From assembly GCA_905618905.1 (NCBI GenBank), contig CAJQTH010000006.1, positions 1 through 36,138 on the forward strand: 36,138 nucleotides of DNA, read 5' to 3'. The notes under the pieces are model-generated. The model was not told the origin of the DNA. It saw nothing but the letters and a program-made list of their open reading frames with translations, and did no database searches. The stretch is from an uncultured Candidatus Pelagibacter sp. Lineage in GTDB: Bacteria > Pseudomonadota > Alphaproteobacteria > Pelagibacterales > Pelagibacteraceae. The position numbers were made by a program, and so were the translations under genes. This document shows, one piece after another, positions 6,445 through 15,580 of this stretch. Within the stretch, counting starts at the first letter, position 1. Each line of letters begins with the position of its first letter.

Positions 6445-8358
6445 TTAACCTTTACCATGCCATGGAATTGTTTTGGTAATTATTTTTCTTAAAGCAATGT
6501 CAAACAAAAGACCCAGCATCCCCATTACAAAAATAGTTATCCAAATAACCTCATATTGAAAATATTTTTTAGCAACATTTTCAACAAATCCAATACCTGT
6601 TGTTCCAGCTAAAAATTCTGCTGCAACCAAAGTCCCCCAACACATTCCAACTGCAACTCTTACTCCTGTTAAAATTTCAGGTAATGAGTTTGGAAAAATA
6701 ACATATCTTAATATTTGCCATTTCGATGCACCAAGCGAGTGAGAAGCATGAATTTTAGATAACTGAGTTCCAGAAGCACCAGCTCTAGCTGAGATAATCA
6801 TAATTGAAAAAGAAACCATAAATAATAAGAATACTTTTCCAACGTTATCAATTCCAAATACAGTAATAACTAATGGAGCCCAAGCTAGTGGCGGTACAGG
6901 TCTATAAAGTTCAATTAATGGATCAAAGAATCCTTTAGCAAATCTATTTAAACCCATCAACAAACCAAGTGGTACACCAAATATTATTCCAAGCACTAAA
7001 CCTAAAAGTACCCTTAGGAAAGAATCCCATATGTGACCCATGGGTACTGGTATTTTAAATAATTTAAATTCACCAGTAACAACATTTAAAACTTTGCTTT
7101 TAAAGTTTGGTTTGACAGTTCCATCATTACTATGAATTGGGTACTTACCTGGGATAATATCCGCAATCCAATCTGGTAAAATAAAGCCAACAATTTTACT
7201 AACATCCATCATTTCATACCAAATCAGTGGAATATTTTTAAATCCAACACTTGGCTTTAATAAAAGTGTAAATTTTTTCAAAGTATCTGATGGTTTGGGT
7301 AGCCATCTACCAGAACCTTGCTCTGAACAGTTAGGACCACTTGAAATTATTGTTCCAGTAGGAAATAAAAATATATCAATTAATCTTAGACCTCCTTGCT
7401 CTTTTTTTTGAACTTTATCAAATTCTAAAATTGCTTGTTCCATATCATTGAGAGTTTTTGGAGGAAATATACTTGCATACTCAATCCTCCTTGCAATTTT
7501 AAGCACATCTTTTGCTAAAATCGATGCCACTTCATGTGTTTCATCTAATTCTGATCTATATTTCTTAATTCCATCTTTGATCTCTTTAATCAAAGTTTTG
7601 TATTGAGTGTTATGATTTCTTAATTTAAAAAAATCATCACTAATAAATATTAATTCTTTTGCAGCAGCGTCAAATTTTAATCCTTTTTTAGTTTCAGGAA
7701 TAGTTGGAATTTCTATTGTATTTTCTACTGCAGTTCCAGATGATCCCCAGCCACCTTGTGTTTTTAAAGCCTCAATTCTTTTATTTTCTTCTTCAATAGT
7801 TTTTTTTGGTGGATAACTTATTTTTTGAAAATCTTCAGTTAACCCAATAATTCTATTAGTTAGTTCGTTAAGTTTAATCTTTGTTTTATTTTCAAGAAGT
7901 ATTTCGTTAGTTAGTAGAGGAATTGTTCTTTTAGTTTTTTTAATAAAATCTAAAAGTTTATCTTTATCTTGATTTCTTATTGTGGATGAATTTCTAATTT
8001 CATTAGCTAATTTTTCAATATTTTTATTCTCAGCTTTAATAATTGAAGTACTTTTAAATTCCCTTTCATTTATTGGAAACAAATATTTTAATGAAAGCAT
8101 CGAGTCGTTAACTTTTGCAACTTGGCAAAGCTCATTAGCAGACTGAGGGTAAAAAGACTTTGCTAAATCCCATGAATAATAAAGCCATGCTATTAATAAA
8201 AAACTACTTCCAACAATAATCCAGTGAGCTCCACCTTTGGCTCTTTCAGGGTTCCCAAAAACAGCATCTATTTTTTCAGTCTTGGCTAATTTTAATCCAT
8301 AAAGGATAGAACCTATAACGGCAAAGATAATTAAAAATGTTATAATACCTGTAATCAT
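6445..8358 (-). CDS. tauC: Taurine-type ABC permease with very long N-terminal extension
   Basis: Inner-membrane permease of an SsuC/TauC-type importer, but 637 residues instead of the usual 250-280. The classic core runs from about 440 to the end, with the EAA loop SLGASKWQILRYVIFPNSLP near 541-560 and family segments DPLIELYRPVPPLAWAPL and AEFLAGTTGIGF. Ahead of it are two hydrophobic helices (about 4-24 and 45-63), then ~290 polar, charged, helix-prone residues, then WLPKPSDTL (352-360), which resembles the normal TauC N-terminus, and a further ~80-residue insert. The polar domain is probably periplasmic. One base separates this gene from the tauB stop. No frameshift or internal stop, so the extension is translated. 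Confidence 0.85.
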   Translation of the reverse strand: MITGIITFLIIFAVIGSILYGLKLAKTEKIDAVFGNPERAKGGAHWIIVGSSFLLIAWLYYSWDLAKSFYPQSANELCQVAKVNDSMLSLKYLFPINEREFKSTSIIKAENKNIEKLANEIRNSSTIRNQDKDKLLDFIKKTKRTIPLLTNEILLENKTKIKLNELTNRIIGLTEDFQKISYPPKKTIEEENKRIEALKTQGGWGSSGTAVENTIEIPTIPETKKGLKFDAAAKELIFISDDFFKLRNHNTQYKTLIKEIKDGIKKYRSELDETHEVASILAKDVLKIARRIEYASIFPPKTLNDMEQAILEFDKVQKKEQGGLRLIDIFLFPTGTIISSGPNCSEQGSGRWLPKPSDTLKKFTLLLKPSVGFKNIPLIWYEMMDVSKIVGFILPDWIADIIPGKYPIHSNDGTVKPNFKSKVLNVVTGEFKLFKIPVPMGHIWDSFLRVLLGLVLGIIFGVPLGLLMGLNRFAKGFFDPLIELYRPVPPLAWAPLVITVFGIDNVGKVFLLFMVSFSIMIISARAGASGTQLSKIHASHSLGASKWQILRYVIFPNSLPEILTGVRVAVGMCWGTLVAAEFLAGTTGIGFVENVAKKYFQYEVIWITIFVMGMLGLLFDIALRKIITKTIPWHGKG

Positions 8359-8359
8359 T

Positions 8360-9157
8360 TTAAATATCTTTACCCATTATTTCTTCTTCCATGTCCCAAA
8401 TCATGGTTAGAATTTCTTCTCTTTTACTTCCAAAATCTTTAGTTTTTTTAATCTCTCTTAAATCACCATCTATCCCCATTGAAGCAAAGGGTAATTTATA
8501 CTCCTTATGTATTCGGCCTGGTCTTGGTGCCATTACATATAATCTTTCACCAAGTAACAAAGCTTCTTCAACTGAGTGGGTAATTAAAATAATTGTTTTT
8601 CCTGTTTCTTTCCAAATTTTTAAAACTAATGACTGCATTTTTTCCCTCGTTAGTGCGTCTAGTGCACCTAAAGGCTCATCCATCAAAATTAAATCTGGGT
8701 CATTAATTAAACATCGTGCAAGAGCAACCCTTTGCTGCATACCCCCAGATAATTGATAAGTTGGTGTATCTCCAAAGCCTTGTAAACCAACTATATTTAA
8801 CCATTCATCAACTTTTTTTGCTGTTTTAATCGGATCTTCTTTTTTCATTCTCAAACCAAAGTCCACATTTTCAGCAACAGTTAACCATTCAAACAAAGCA
8901 CCTTGCTGAAAAACCATTCCTCTTTCAACTCCTGGACCATTAATTTCATTTCCATTAAGAGTAATTACTCCTGAAGTTGGTCTAAGAAAGCCAGCTGTAA
9001 TATTCAGTAAAGTTGTTTTCCCACATCCAGAAGGCCCAAGAACAGTTAAAAGTTCTCCTTTTTTAAGTGTGAAATTTACATCTTTTAATGCATGAACAGT
9101 TTCTCCCTTTGGAGTTTTAAAGATCATGTTTAGATTTTGAGAAATTAAATCACTCAT
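8360..9157 (-). CDS. tauB: Taurine-type ABC transporter ATPase
   Basis: ATP-binding subunit of a nitrate/sulfonate/taurine ABC importer, 265 residues, the usual length. Walker A GPSGCGKTT at 41-49, signature LSGGMQQRVALAR at 136-148, Walker B LILMDEP at 156-162 with D-loop GALDALTRE, and the switch histidine in ITHSVEEA (His194) are all intact. It powers import through the adjacent permease. It is preceded by a terminator-like hairpin that separates it from tauA, so it is probably made at a lower level than the binding protein. Confidence 0.92.
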   Translation of the reverse strand: MSDLISQNLNMIFKTPKGETVHALKDVNFTLKKGELLTVLGPSGCGKTTLLNITAGFLRPTSGVITLNGNEINGPGVERGMVFQQGALFEWLTVAENVDFGLRMKKEDPIKTAKKVDEWLNIVGLQGFGDTPTYQLSGGMQQRVALARCLINDPDLILMDEPLGALDALTREKMQSLVLKIWKETGKTIILITHSVEEALLLGERLYVMAPRPGRIHKEYKLPFASMGIDGDLREIKKTKDFGSKREEILTMIWDMEEEIMGKDI

Positions 9158-9191
9158 AGAAATAAAGTTATATTAAATTTTGTTTAAAAAA

Positions 9192-9222
9192 ATAGGCACC
9201 AATTTAATAAATTGGCGCCTAT
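9192..9222 (-). terminator. Terminator-like hairpin between tauA and tauB
   Basis: On the minus strand the RNA reads TAGGCGCCAATTT, a three-base loop, then AAATTGGTGCCTA: a 13-14 bp stem with a single G-U pair, followed directly by a run of seven U. This is a textbook intrinsic terminator shape. It lies after tauA and before tauB on the same strand. Partial termination or a 3' end protected from decay would give more TauA than TauBC, as is common for binding-protein operons. Read-through rate is unknown. Confidence 0.75.
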
Positions 9223-9245
9223 CTAATTTTATCTTACTCTCTAAA

Positions 9246-10190
9246 TTATAGAGGTAAAAAGCTTGTATCTACTGCTCCGTTAGGAGTACCCATTCCTTTT
9301 AAGAAACCATCAAGATTTCCACCTGATTCCATAGATTTTTTAGTATCTGCAGCATTCAAGAATACAAATCCACCTAAAGTTTCCTTCATATCTCCAAGTT
9401 TCATCTCAGCATCTTTTGCGATTACATTCATATCACTTTTACCAGCTGCGTATCTAGCATTAGCTTCATGAGTTACTTCTATGAAAGTTCTCAACATTCC
9501 TGGGTTTTCTTTCATAAATTTATCAGTAACAGATGTAATATCGATACCTTTGATACCTGCATCACGAGCTGCTTGAACTGTTAACAATCTTGTACCAACA
9601 GTTAAAGCTGCTTTGATAGAGTTACCACCAAATAAACAAGCCATTGAAACATCACCAGAAACTAGTGCAGCAGCACCTTCTTCAGGGTCCATTTGAATAA
9701 CAGTCATTTTGCTTTTATCAGCACCAACAACTTTCATACTTTCATCAAAAACATATTCAGCCATAGTTCCTAGAGGAACTGCAACTTTTTTGCCTTCTAA
9801 CTCAGAACCGTTCGCTGATGTAATACCAGAAGCTTTAGATGTAACACAAGTTGTACCACCCATTCCGTATTCCATAGCAACGTCTACAAGTTTTAAAGGT
9901 GCTTTAGATTTAACAGCATTAATAAATGGCACTAAACCTTGTGAGTAAGAGATATCAATATCTCCTGCTAACATAGCATCAGTCATTGCACCACCATTTG
10001 AAAAGTTAGTCCATTTAACTGGAACACCCATTGCCTTTTCAAACATACCTTTAACTTTGTCTTCCTGATTTGGAGTAGGCCATTCTAAAAAGAACGCAAC
10101 TCTAACTTCTTTAGCAGCAGCATTTGCAACTGATATAGATAAGTTAAGAGCAACTACTGTACCAAGAATAAAACTAATTATTTTTTTCAT
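9246..10190 (-). CDS. tauA: Taurine-type ABC transporter periplasmic binding protein
   Basis: Solute-binding protein of a taurine/sulfonate ABC importer, 314 residues. A signal peptide is clear: MKKIIS, a hydrophobic core and a cleavage site near VANA-A at 24-25. The mature part has the NMT1/TauA pattern (VRVAFFLEWPTPNQ; WTNFSNGGAMTDAMLAGDID; VPLGTMAEYVFDES; a late VTHEANARYAAG). It captures the substrate in the periplasm and delivers it to TauC. The start has an AGAGGG ribosome site. It is divergent from the transaminase gene with a 212-base shared region. The binding specificity (taurine versus other sulfonates) is inferred from family and context. Confidence 0.9.
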   Translation of the reverse strand: MKKIISFILGTVVALNLSISVANAAAKEVRVAFFLEWPTPNQEDKVKGMFEKAMGVPVKWTNFSNGGAMTDAMLAGDIDISYSQGLVPFINAVKSKAPLKLVDVAMEYGMGGTTCVTSKASGITSANGSELEGKKVAVPLGTMAEYVFDESMKVVGADKSKMTVIQMDPEEGAAALVSGDVSMACLFGGNSIKAALTVGTRLLTVQAARDAGIKGIDITSVTDKFMKENPGMLRTFIEVTHEANARYAAGKSDMNVIAKDAEMKLGDMKETLGGFVFLNAADTKKSMESGGNLDGFLKGMGTPNGAVDTSFLPL

Positions 10191-10402
10191 TATTATCCCT
10201 CTATTGTTAATTTAATTAAATTAGCGACATTTAAATGGAATTTAGGATGGATGTAAAACAAAAAAAAACTGTACACTTTCAGGTTGTGGCATTAAAAGTC
10301 ACGGTATTTAGGGATGTTAAGTAAAAAAATAATTGTAGAAAACCAATAAATTTAGTCTAATAGTTTTGCTTTAAATTATTTATTTATAGAGAGAAAAAAA
10401 AT

Positions 10403-11749
10403 ATGAGCTCAGAAAACAGAACTGCAGTACCTAATTCACTAAATGAACATTGGATGCCTTTTACATCTAATAAAGATTTTAAAGCAAACCCCAGATTAAT
10501 TACAGAAGCAAAAGGTGTTTACTTAAAAACTCACCATGGAAAAACGCAAATAGATGCGAGCTCAGGTTTATTTTGTAATCCACTAGGTCATGGCAGAAGA
10601 GAAATTACAGAAGCTGTTACAAAACAATTAGAAACATTAGATTACGCTCAACCGTTTCAACAAGGTTTTGGTGGTTCTTTTGAATTAGCTACAAGAATTT
10701 CAAAACATACACCTGGTGATTTAAACAAAATGTTTTTTACAATTTGTGGATCTACCGCTGTAGAGACAGCGATTAAAATTGCTGTTGCTTATCATAGAGC
10801 CAAAGGTCATGCAGAAAGATTTAGATTTGTTGGACGTGAACGTGGTTATCATGGAATGAACATTGGTTGTATTTCAGTTGGTGGAATGGTGAACAATATT
10901 AAAACATTCGCAAGTGTTCTAATGCCAGGTGTTCAACACATTAGACATACTCATTTACCAGAACATAAGTTTGTTAGTGGCCAACCAGAGACTGGAGATT
11001 ATTTAGCAAACGATCTAGAGACAATTTGTGCAAACTTTGGTGGTGAAAATATTGCTGCTTGTATTGTTGAGCCGATTGCTGGATCAACTGGAACATTAGT
11101 TCCACCTAAAGGATATTTACAAAAATTAAGACAAATCTGTGACAAACATGGAATACTTTTAATTTTTGATGAAGTAATCACTGGTTGGGGCAGAACAGGT
11201 TCTAAATTTGGTGCAGACGAATTTGGAGTAATACCAGATATTATGACAATGGCAAAAGCTACAACAAATGGTGTTGTGCCAATGGGTGTTGTTGCTTGTA
11301 ATGATTTTATTTATGACGCCGTAATGGATGCTTCACCAACAGGTGCAGTTGAATTATTTCATGGATATACTTATTCAGGAATTCCAGTTGCAGTTGCTGC
11401 AGCGTTAGCAGTACAGGATATTTTTGAAAAAGATGATATTTTTAATAGAGCAAAAAATTTAGCTCCTTATTTCCAAAAAGGATTGTTCTCTCTTCAAGAT
11501 CTAGAGTCAGTAGATAATATTAGAGGATATGGAATGATGGGTGGAATAGACATGAAGCTAAACACTAAACCAGGTAAAGCTGGGTTTGAATGTTTTAAAG
11601 CATGTTATGAAGCTGGTGTTAACTTTAAAGCTACAGGAGATTGTTTAATTATAGCTCCTCAATTCATCTGTGAAGAAAAACATATTGATGAAATTATTGA
11701 AAAGTTAAGAACTGGTATTACCAATTACCAAAAAAATCAAAAGAACTAG
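10403..11749 (+). CDS. tpa: Class III aminotransferase, probable taurine:pyruvate transaminase
   Basis: PLP enzyme of the omega-amino-acid:pyruvate transaminase group, 448 residues. The opening NEHWMPFTSNKDFKANPR is typical of the group. DE at 256-257 binds the cofactor ring and Lys285, in AKATTNGVVPMG, is the expected Schiff-base lysine. It would move the amino group of taurine to pyruvate, giving sulfoacetaldehyde and alanine. The call rests on its place: divergent from tauABC and 35 bases upstream of alanine dehydrogenase, which regenerates pyruvate and releases ammonium. Beta-alanine, hypotaurine or GABA could also be substrates; sequence alone does not decide. Confidence 0.8.
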   Translation: MSSENRTAVPNSLNEHWMPFTSNKDFKANPRLITEAKGVYLKTHHGKTQIDASSGLFCNPLGHGRREITEAVTKQLETLDYAQPFQQGFGGSFELATRISKHTPGDLNKMFFTICGSTAVETAIKIAVAYHRAKGHAERFRFVGRERGYHGMNIGCISVGGMVNNIKTFASVLMPGVQHIRHTHLPEHKFVSGQPETGDYLANDLETICANFGGENIAACIVEPIAGSTGTLVPPKGYLQKLRQICDKHGILLIFDEVITGWGRTGSKFGADEFGVIPDIMTMAKATTNGVVPMGVVACNDFIYDAVMDASPTGAVELFHGYTYSGIPVAVAAALAVQDIFEKDDIFNRAKNLAPYFQKGLFSLQDLESVDNIRGYGMMGGIDMKLNTKPGKAGFECFKACYEAGVNFKATGDCLIIAPQFICEEKHIDEIIEKLRTGITNYQKNQKN

Positions 11750-11784
11750 ATAAAATTAACTAATCAAAGAAAGTAGAGTTAACT

Positions 11785-12897
11785 ATGAAAATAGGTGTAC
11801 CTAAAGAAATTAAACCTCAAGAACATCGTATTGGGTTAACTCCTGATAGTGTTAAAACTTTAATATCAGAGGGTCATGAAGTTTTAGTTGAAAATAATGG
11901 TGGTTTTGAAGCTGGCTTTGAAAATGAGCAGTATACTAGTATTGGTGCAAAAATAATTGATAAAGCAGAAGATATTTTTAATGATGCGGATATTATTGTT
12001 AAAGTAAAAGAGCCTCAATCAGGTGAGGTTGCGATGATTAGAGAAAATCAGATCGTCTACACATATCTTCATTTAGCAGCAGCAAAAGAATTAACCGAAG
12101 GTTTGATTAAATCTAAAGGCGTTTGTATAGCCTATGAAACTGTAACGGATGACAATGGAAGGTTACCATTACTTGCACCTATGAGTGCAGTTGCAGGACG
12201 TATGTCTGTTCAAGCTGGAGCACATTGCTTGGAAAAAAATCAAAATGGTAGAGGTCTTTTATTAGGTGGAGCTCCTGGAGTTGAAGGTGGAACTGTTGTT
12301 ATTTTAGGTGGTGGTGTTGTTGGTGAAAATGCAGCAGTTATCGCAACTGGTATGAGAGCTAAAGTTCATATTGTTGATAAATCTGAAGCAAGATTAAAAC
12401 AATTAGTTGAAATGTTTGGGGATAAAATCATTCCAGAGCAAAGTGATAAAATTGATTTAAATAAATTAGTTGCAGAAGCTGATCTTTTAATTGGTGGTGT
12501 TCTAATTCCTGGTGCAGAAGCTCCAAAGTTAGTTACTAAATCAATGTTAAAATTAATGAAAAGAGGGTCTGTAATAGTTGATGTTGCAATTGACCAAGGG
12601 GGTTGTGTTGAAACTAGTAAACCAACAACTCATGGCGATCCAACTTATATCGTTGATGATGTTATTCATTACTGTGTAGCAAATATGCCAGGGGGAGTTC
12701 CAAGAACTTCAACAATAGCATTAAACAATGCAACACTTCCTCATTTAGTTAAAATTGCAAACAACGGTTATGCAAAAGCATTAAGTGAAGATAAACACCT
12801 TCTTGCAGGATTAAATGTTTGCAAAGGTCACGTAACGTATAAAGCAGTTGCTGATGTTTTTGGGCACGAATATGTTGATCCATTAAAAACTCTGTAA
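11785..12897 (+). CDS. ald: Alanine dehydrogenase
   Basis: NAD-dependent L-alanine dehydrogenase, 370 residues, the standard length. The N-terminus MKIGVPKEIKPQEHRIGLTP is diagnostic. Lys75 (VKVKEP) and His96 (YTYLHLAAA), the substrate-binding residues of the family, are present, as is the glycine-rich nucleotide site GGGVVGENAA followed by VDKS. It converts alanine to pyruvate and ammonium in the cytoplasm. Directly behind the transaminase, it closes the pyruvate cycle of taurine deamination, as in known taurine degraders with the Tpa/Ald pair. Confidence 0.93.
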   Translation: MKIGVPKEIKPQEHRIGLTPDSVKTLISEGHEVLVENNGGFEAGFENEQYTSIGAKIIDKAEDIFNDADIIVKVKEPQSGEVAMIRENQIVYTYLHLAAAKELTEGLIKSKGVCIAYETVTDDNGRLPLLAPMSAVAGRMSVQAGAHCLEKNQNGRGLLLGGAPGVEGGTVVILGGGVVGENAAVIATGMRAKVHIVDKSEARLKQLVEMFGDKIIPEQSDKIDLNKLVAEADLLIGGVLIPGAEAPKLVTKSMLKLMKRGSVIVDVAIDQGGCVETSKPTTHGDPTYIVDDVIHYCVANMPGGVPRTSTIALNNATLPHLVKIANNGYAKALSEDKHLLAGLNVCKGHVTYKAVADVFGHEYVDPLKTL

Positions 12898-12908
12898 TAT
12901 TTTTAAAA

Positions 12909-13418
12909 ATGTTGTCGGATAAAATTAAAGACTATTTAAATGAATATATTAGTCAGGAAGTTTATGTCCAAGTAGCTGTTGCTAAAGGTAAAAACAAAAT
13001 AACTACTAATGCTGCAATTAATAAATATTTTGAAAGCAATCACTTTAAAGGATTAGCTGAAGGAAAACCTTACAATACTTTTTTAAGTGATTTAGAAGAT
13101 AAGTGCTTAGGAAAATTACTTAATTCCCCAATGAGAGACAGTAAGTCTAATGACAAGATTATTATTGAGTTACAAAAAAAACTTAATGAATTAAAAAATG
13201 AAGAATTGAATGATACTTATTGGGAAGTTGAAACTGGTGAATTTCTTAAAGGTCAAGACATTAAAGAAATAGAAGAAGAAAGAGACACCCTTATTAAATT
13301 TCTAACATCTAAAGATGAAGCAAATGAGACGATAGCTACTCTTTGTAAAAATTATGAAAAATTGTGTAAAGAAAAATATCCAGAAGCACCATTGCCCCTG
13401 GAAATTTTAGATAATTAG
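12909..13418 (+). CDS. Conserved-looking hypothetical protein downstream of ald
   Basis: A soluble, charged 169-residue protein that I do not recognise. It has no signal peptide or membrane helix. The middle (about 80-140) is rich in Glu and Lys and likely helical, possibly a short coiled coil (IIIELQKKLNELKNEEL; IKEIEEERDTLIKFL). It starts 11 bases after the ald stop on the same strand, so it is probably cotranscribed with tpa and ald, and ends 4 bases before the convergent tenA stop. Whether it has any role in sulfonate use is not visible from sequence. Confidence 0.6.
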   Translation: MLSDKIKDYLNEYISQEVYVQVAVAKGKNKITTNAAINKYFESNHFKGLAEGKPYNTFLSDLEDKCLGKLLNSPMRDSKSNDKIIIELQKKLNELKNEELNDTYWEVETGEFLKGQDIKEIEEERDTLIKFLTSKDEANETIATLCKNYEKLCKEKYPEAPLPLEILDN

Positions 13419-13422
13419 AAAT

Positions 13423-14085
13423 TCAGACAAAACATTCCCAAAAATTTCTTTCTAGGATAGTTGATTTTTTAAAATGACCTTTAAGTTTACTCAAATTTTT
13501 ATTCTTACTGTTCTTAAAAAGAATATCTAAATAATTAATATTATCTCTGGCAACTTGTTGGTACTCTTTTGATGAGTACATCTTAATCCAAGAGCTATAT
13601 TTACTTTTTTTCCAATTTTTAATTTTTGAAAGTTTAAATCCAATCTCTCCATAACCAATAATACACGGAGATAAACTTGAGAATATATCAAGATTGTTAC
13701 CATTTTTACCTACACTCAATACATGGTCCGTGTAAGCACTATTGGCACTCTCAACTTTAATATTACTAAGAGATCTAAGCGGTATCTTCCATTTTTTACA
13801 ATAACTTATGTGAAGTTTGATTTCATGATCAATTCCTTTAATAAAATTTACTGATCTATTAATTTCTTCAATGGACTTTGATTTATAAACACTTAGAGCT
13901 AAAATTTTTAAAAATTGTTGTAAAAATATATAATCTTGAACTAAATACTTTTTAAAATTTTTATCTGGCAGTTTGTTGCTTACCAAATCAGACAAAAACT
14001 TATGATCAGTATATTCAGACCATTCCTTATTACAGCTACTCTTTAATTTATAAAAATAAGTTTTTTTATTATTGTAAATATCCAC
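13423..14085 (-). CDS. tenA: TenA family thiamin-salvage protein (aminopyrimidine aminohydrolase type)
   Basis: TenA/THI-4 family enzyme, 220 residues, which hydrolyses breakdown products of thiamin to the pyrimidine HMP. Hallmarks are YLVQDYIFLQQFL (pyrimidine-binding Asp), the likely catalytic cysteine in SSLSPCIIGYGEIG, and the late LERNFWE with the conserved glutamate, so it belongs to the cysteine-bearing branch. The start is GTG, sharing its last base with the TAG stop of thiV (GTG at 14085-14083). Translation is therefore probably coupled to thiV and placed under the same TPP riboswitch. Function in SAR11 is inferred from family and context. Confidence 0.85.
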   Translation of the reverse strand: MDIYNNKKTYFYKLKSSCNKEWSEYTDHKFLSDLVSNKLPDKNFKKYLVQDYIFLQQFLKILALSVYKSKSIEEINRSVNFIKGIDHEIKLHISYCKKWKIPLRSLSNIKVESANSAYTDHVLSVGKNGNNLDIFSSLSPCIIGYGEIGFKLSKIKNWKKSKYSSWIKMYSSKEYQQVARDNINYLDILFKNSKNKNLSKLKGHFKKSTILERNFWECFV

Positions 14086-15578
14086 TATTCCTTAATCAAA
14101 GTTTTAATTTTAGAGAAATCAAATTTAGCATCTTTTTTAAAGATCAATAATGTTATCACTGGTGTGAATGTTGCTAAAACAAAAGACCAAAATAATAACG
14201 CAGTTGAAATCCATAATGGAAAAGCATCAGCAGGAATTAATCCACCGATTAAGATGCTTTTATCAAAAGTCTGATTTGGAAATAATAGAAGACCTGAAAC
14301 CAAACCTATTATAACAGAAATTAAAGAAAGTCTCTCATTTGCATCACCTTTAAACATTCCATAAAAAATAGGAAATACTGCAGCACAACATAGTAAATCT
14401 GCAAATAAAAACATGAATAGGACGCTATATCCTTTTGATGCTATTAAAAAAACAATTACTGATAGACCACATATTAAATATCTAGAAAGCGTAAGGTAAC
14501 TATTCTTATTTTTTAAACTAATAAATTTATTTCCTTCAATAATAATTGTACTTGAGATTGCATTAATAAGTGTATCCATACTACTGATTACTAAAGCTAA
14601 GACTAAAATTAATATTGAAATAGTTAACAAAGAATTAATTCCAGTAAATGGCTCTAATAAAAGAGTAAAGAATAAAGTACTAGGGTCTGCTGCTTTATCA
14701 ACTGATACTGCAAGAATTCCAAAGAAACCTAAAACAAGCATAAATGGAATTACAATAAAGAAGGCAGACATAAATCCTTTTCTTAAATCATCTGAACTTT
14801 TTGCTGCAAATACTCTTTGCCAAACACCTTGATCAAATAAGTTGGTTGCAAAAACAGCAATGAAGAAAGTTAAGCCTGCAGTATAACCATAAAAATATTT
14901 ACCACTCATTAATGTACCAGCTTTTTCATTAATCAAATCTATAGAAAAAGTATTATTTCCTGAATTAAAAATATGGTTGATAGCAAATATTAATAAAATC
15001 ATAATTATAATAAATTGAATTTTATCTGTAAAAATTGAAGCCCTAAGTCCTCCGTAAAGAGTGTAAGATAAAGTAGCTACAATTATTACAAGTGAGGTTT
15101 GCCAAAGAGGAAACCCTGACATTAAGTTAACAATTTTTGCAATTGCTGTAACTTCAGCTGCAAAATAAACAAACATGTACATTATTGTTAATAATAAAAC
15201 TAAACGAAACATCGCCTTACCAAATCTAATTAAAACAAATTGAGTAAGAGTATTACCATTAGGCATAATTTTTCTCATTCGCTGACCAATTGTAATAAAA
15301 GCTAAGAAGGGTAGCGCTTGACCTAAGCCATAACCAATTATAGCACCTAAACCACCCCAAGTAGCAGATTCCGATGGACCAATTAAAATCCACACACCAA
15401 AACATGATGCAACTAATGATGCGGTTAAAGATCTTTTACCAATTGATCTATCTGCATTTAAATATGAGTTAATTGAAAGTTTACCTTTTGAATAAACTAT
15501 TCCAATAGCAGCAAAAGCTAATGAAGTTAAAAGTAGAGTAATAATAGTGGTTGATTGATCTAAGTATATTGTGTTCAT
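14085..15578 (-). CDS. thiV: Sodium:solute symporter, probable thiamin-pyrimidine (HMP) transporter ThiV
   Basis: Membrane carrier of the sodium:solute symporter (SSS) family, 497 residues with about 13 hydrophobic segments. Family landmarks include ADRSIG, GYGLGQALPF, YTLYGGLRASIFTDKIQFI (a classic SSS stretch) and the late VLALVISSMDTLINAISS. A TPP riboswitch sits directly in front of the start codon and tenA is coupled behind it, so the cargo should be a thiamin-related compound. In SAR11, a riboswitch-controlled SSS carrier named thiV has been proposed in the literature to import HMP, which these cells need for growth. Cargo is inference from regulation; the family is clear. Confidence 0.85.
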   Translation of the reverse strand: MNTIYLDQSTTIITLLLTSLAFAAIGIVYSKGKLSINSYLNADRSIGKRSLTASLVASCFGVWILIGPSESATWGGLGAIIGYGLGQALPFLAFITIGQRMRKIMPNGNTLTQFVLIRFGKAMFRLVLLLTIMYMFVYFAAEVTAIAKIVNLMSGFPLWQTSLVIIVATLSYTLYGGLRASIFTDKIQFIIIMILLIFAINHIFNSGNNTFSIDLINEKAGTLMSGKYFYGYTAGLTFFIAVFATNLFDQGVWQRVFAAKSSDDLRKGFMSAFFIVIPFMLVLGFFGILAVSVDKAADPSTLFFTLLLEPFTGINSLLTISILILVLALVISSMDTLINAISSTIIIEGNKFISLKNKNSYLTLSRYLICGLSVIVFLIASKGYSVLFMFLFADLLCCAAVFPIFYGMFKGDANERLSLISVIIGLVSGLLLFPNQTFDKSILIGGLIPADAFPLWISTALLFWSFVLATFTPVITLLIFKKDAKFDFSKIKTLIKE

Positions 15579-15580
15579 TT

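Noticed and set aside
8391-8756. Plus-strand ORF of 121 residues inside tauB
   Set aside because: Antisense to intact Walker B and signature motifs of tauB; no independent support.
10191-10402. Riboswitch or small gene between tauA and tpa
   Set aside because: No conserved RNA core, long stem or credible ORF seen; the 212 bases probably hold only the two divergent promoters and any operator, none of which I can place.
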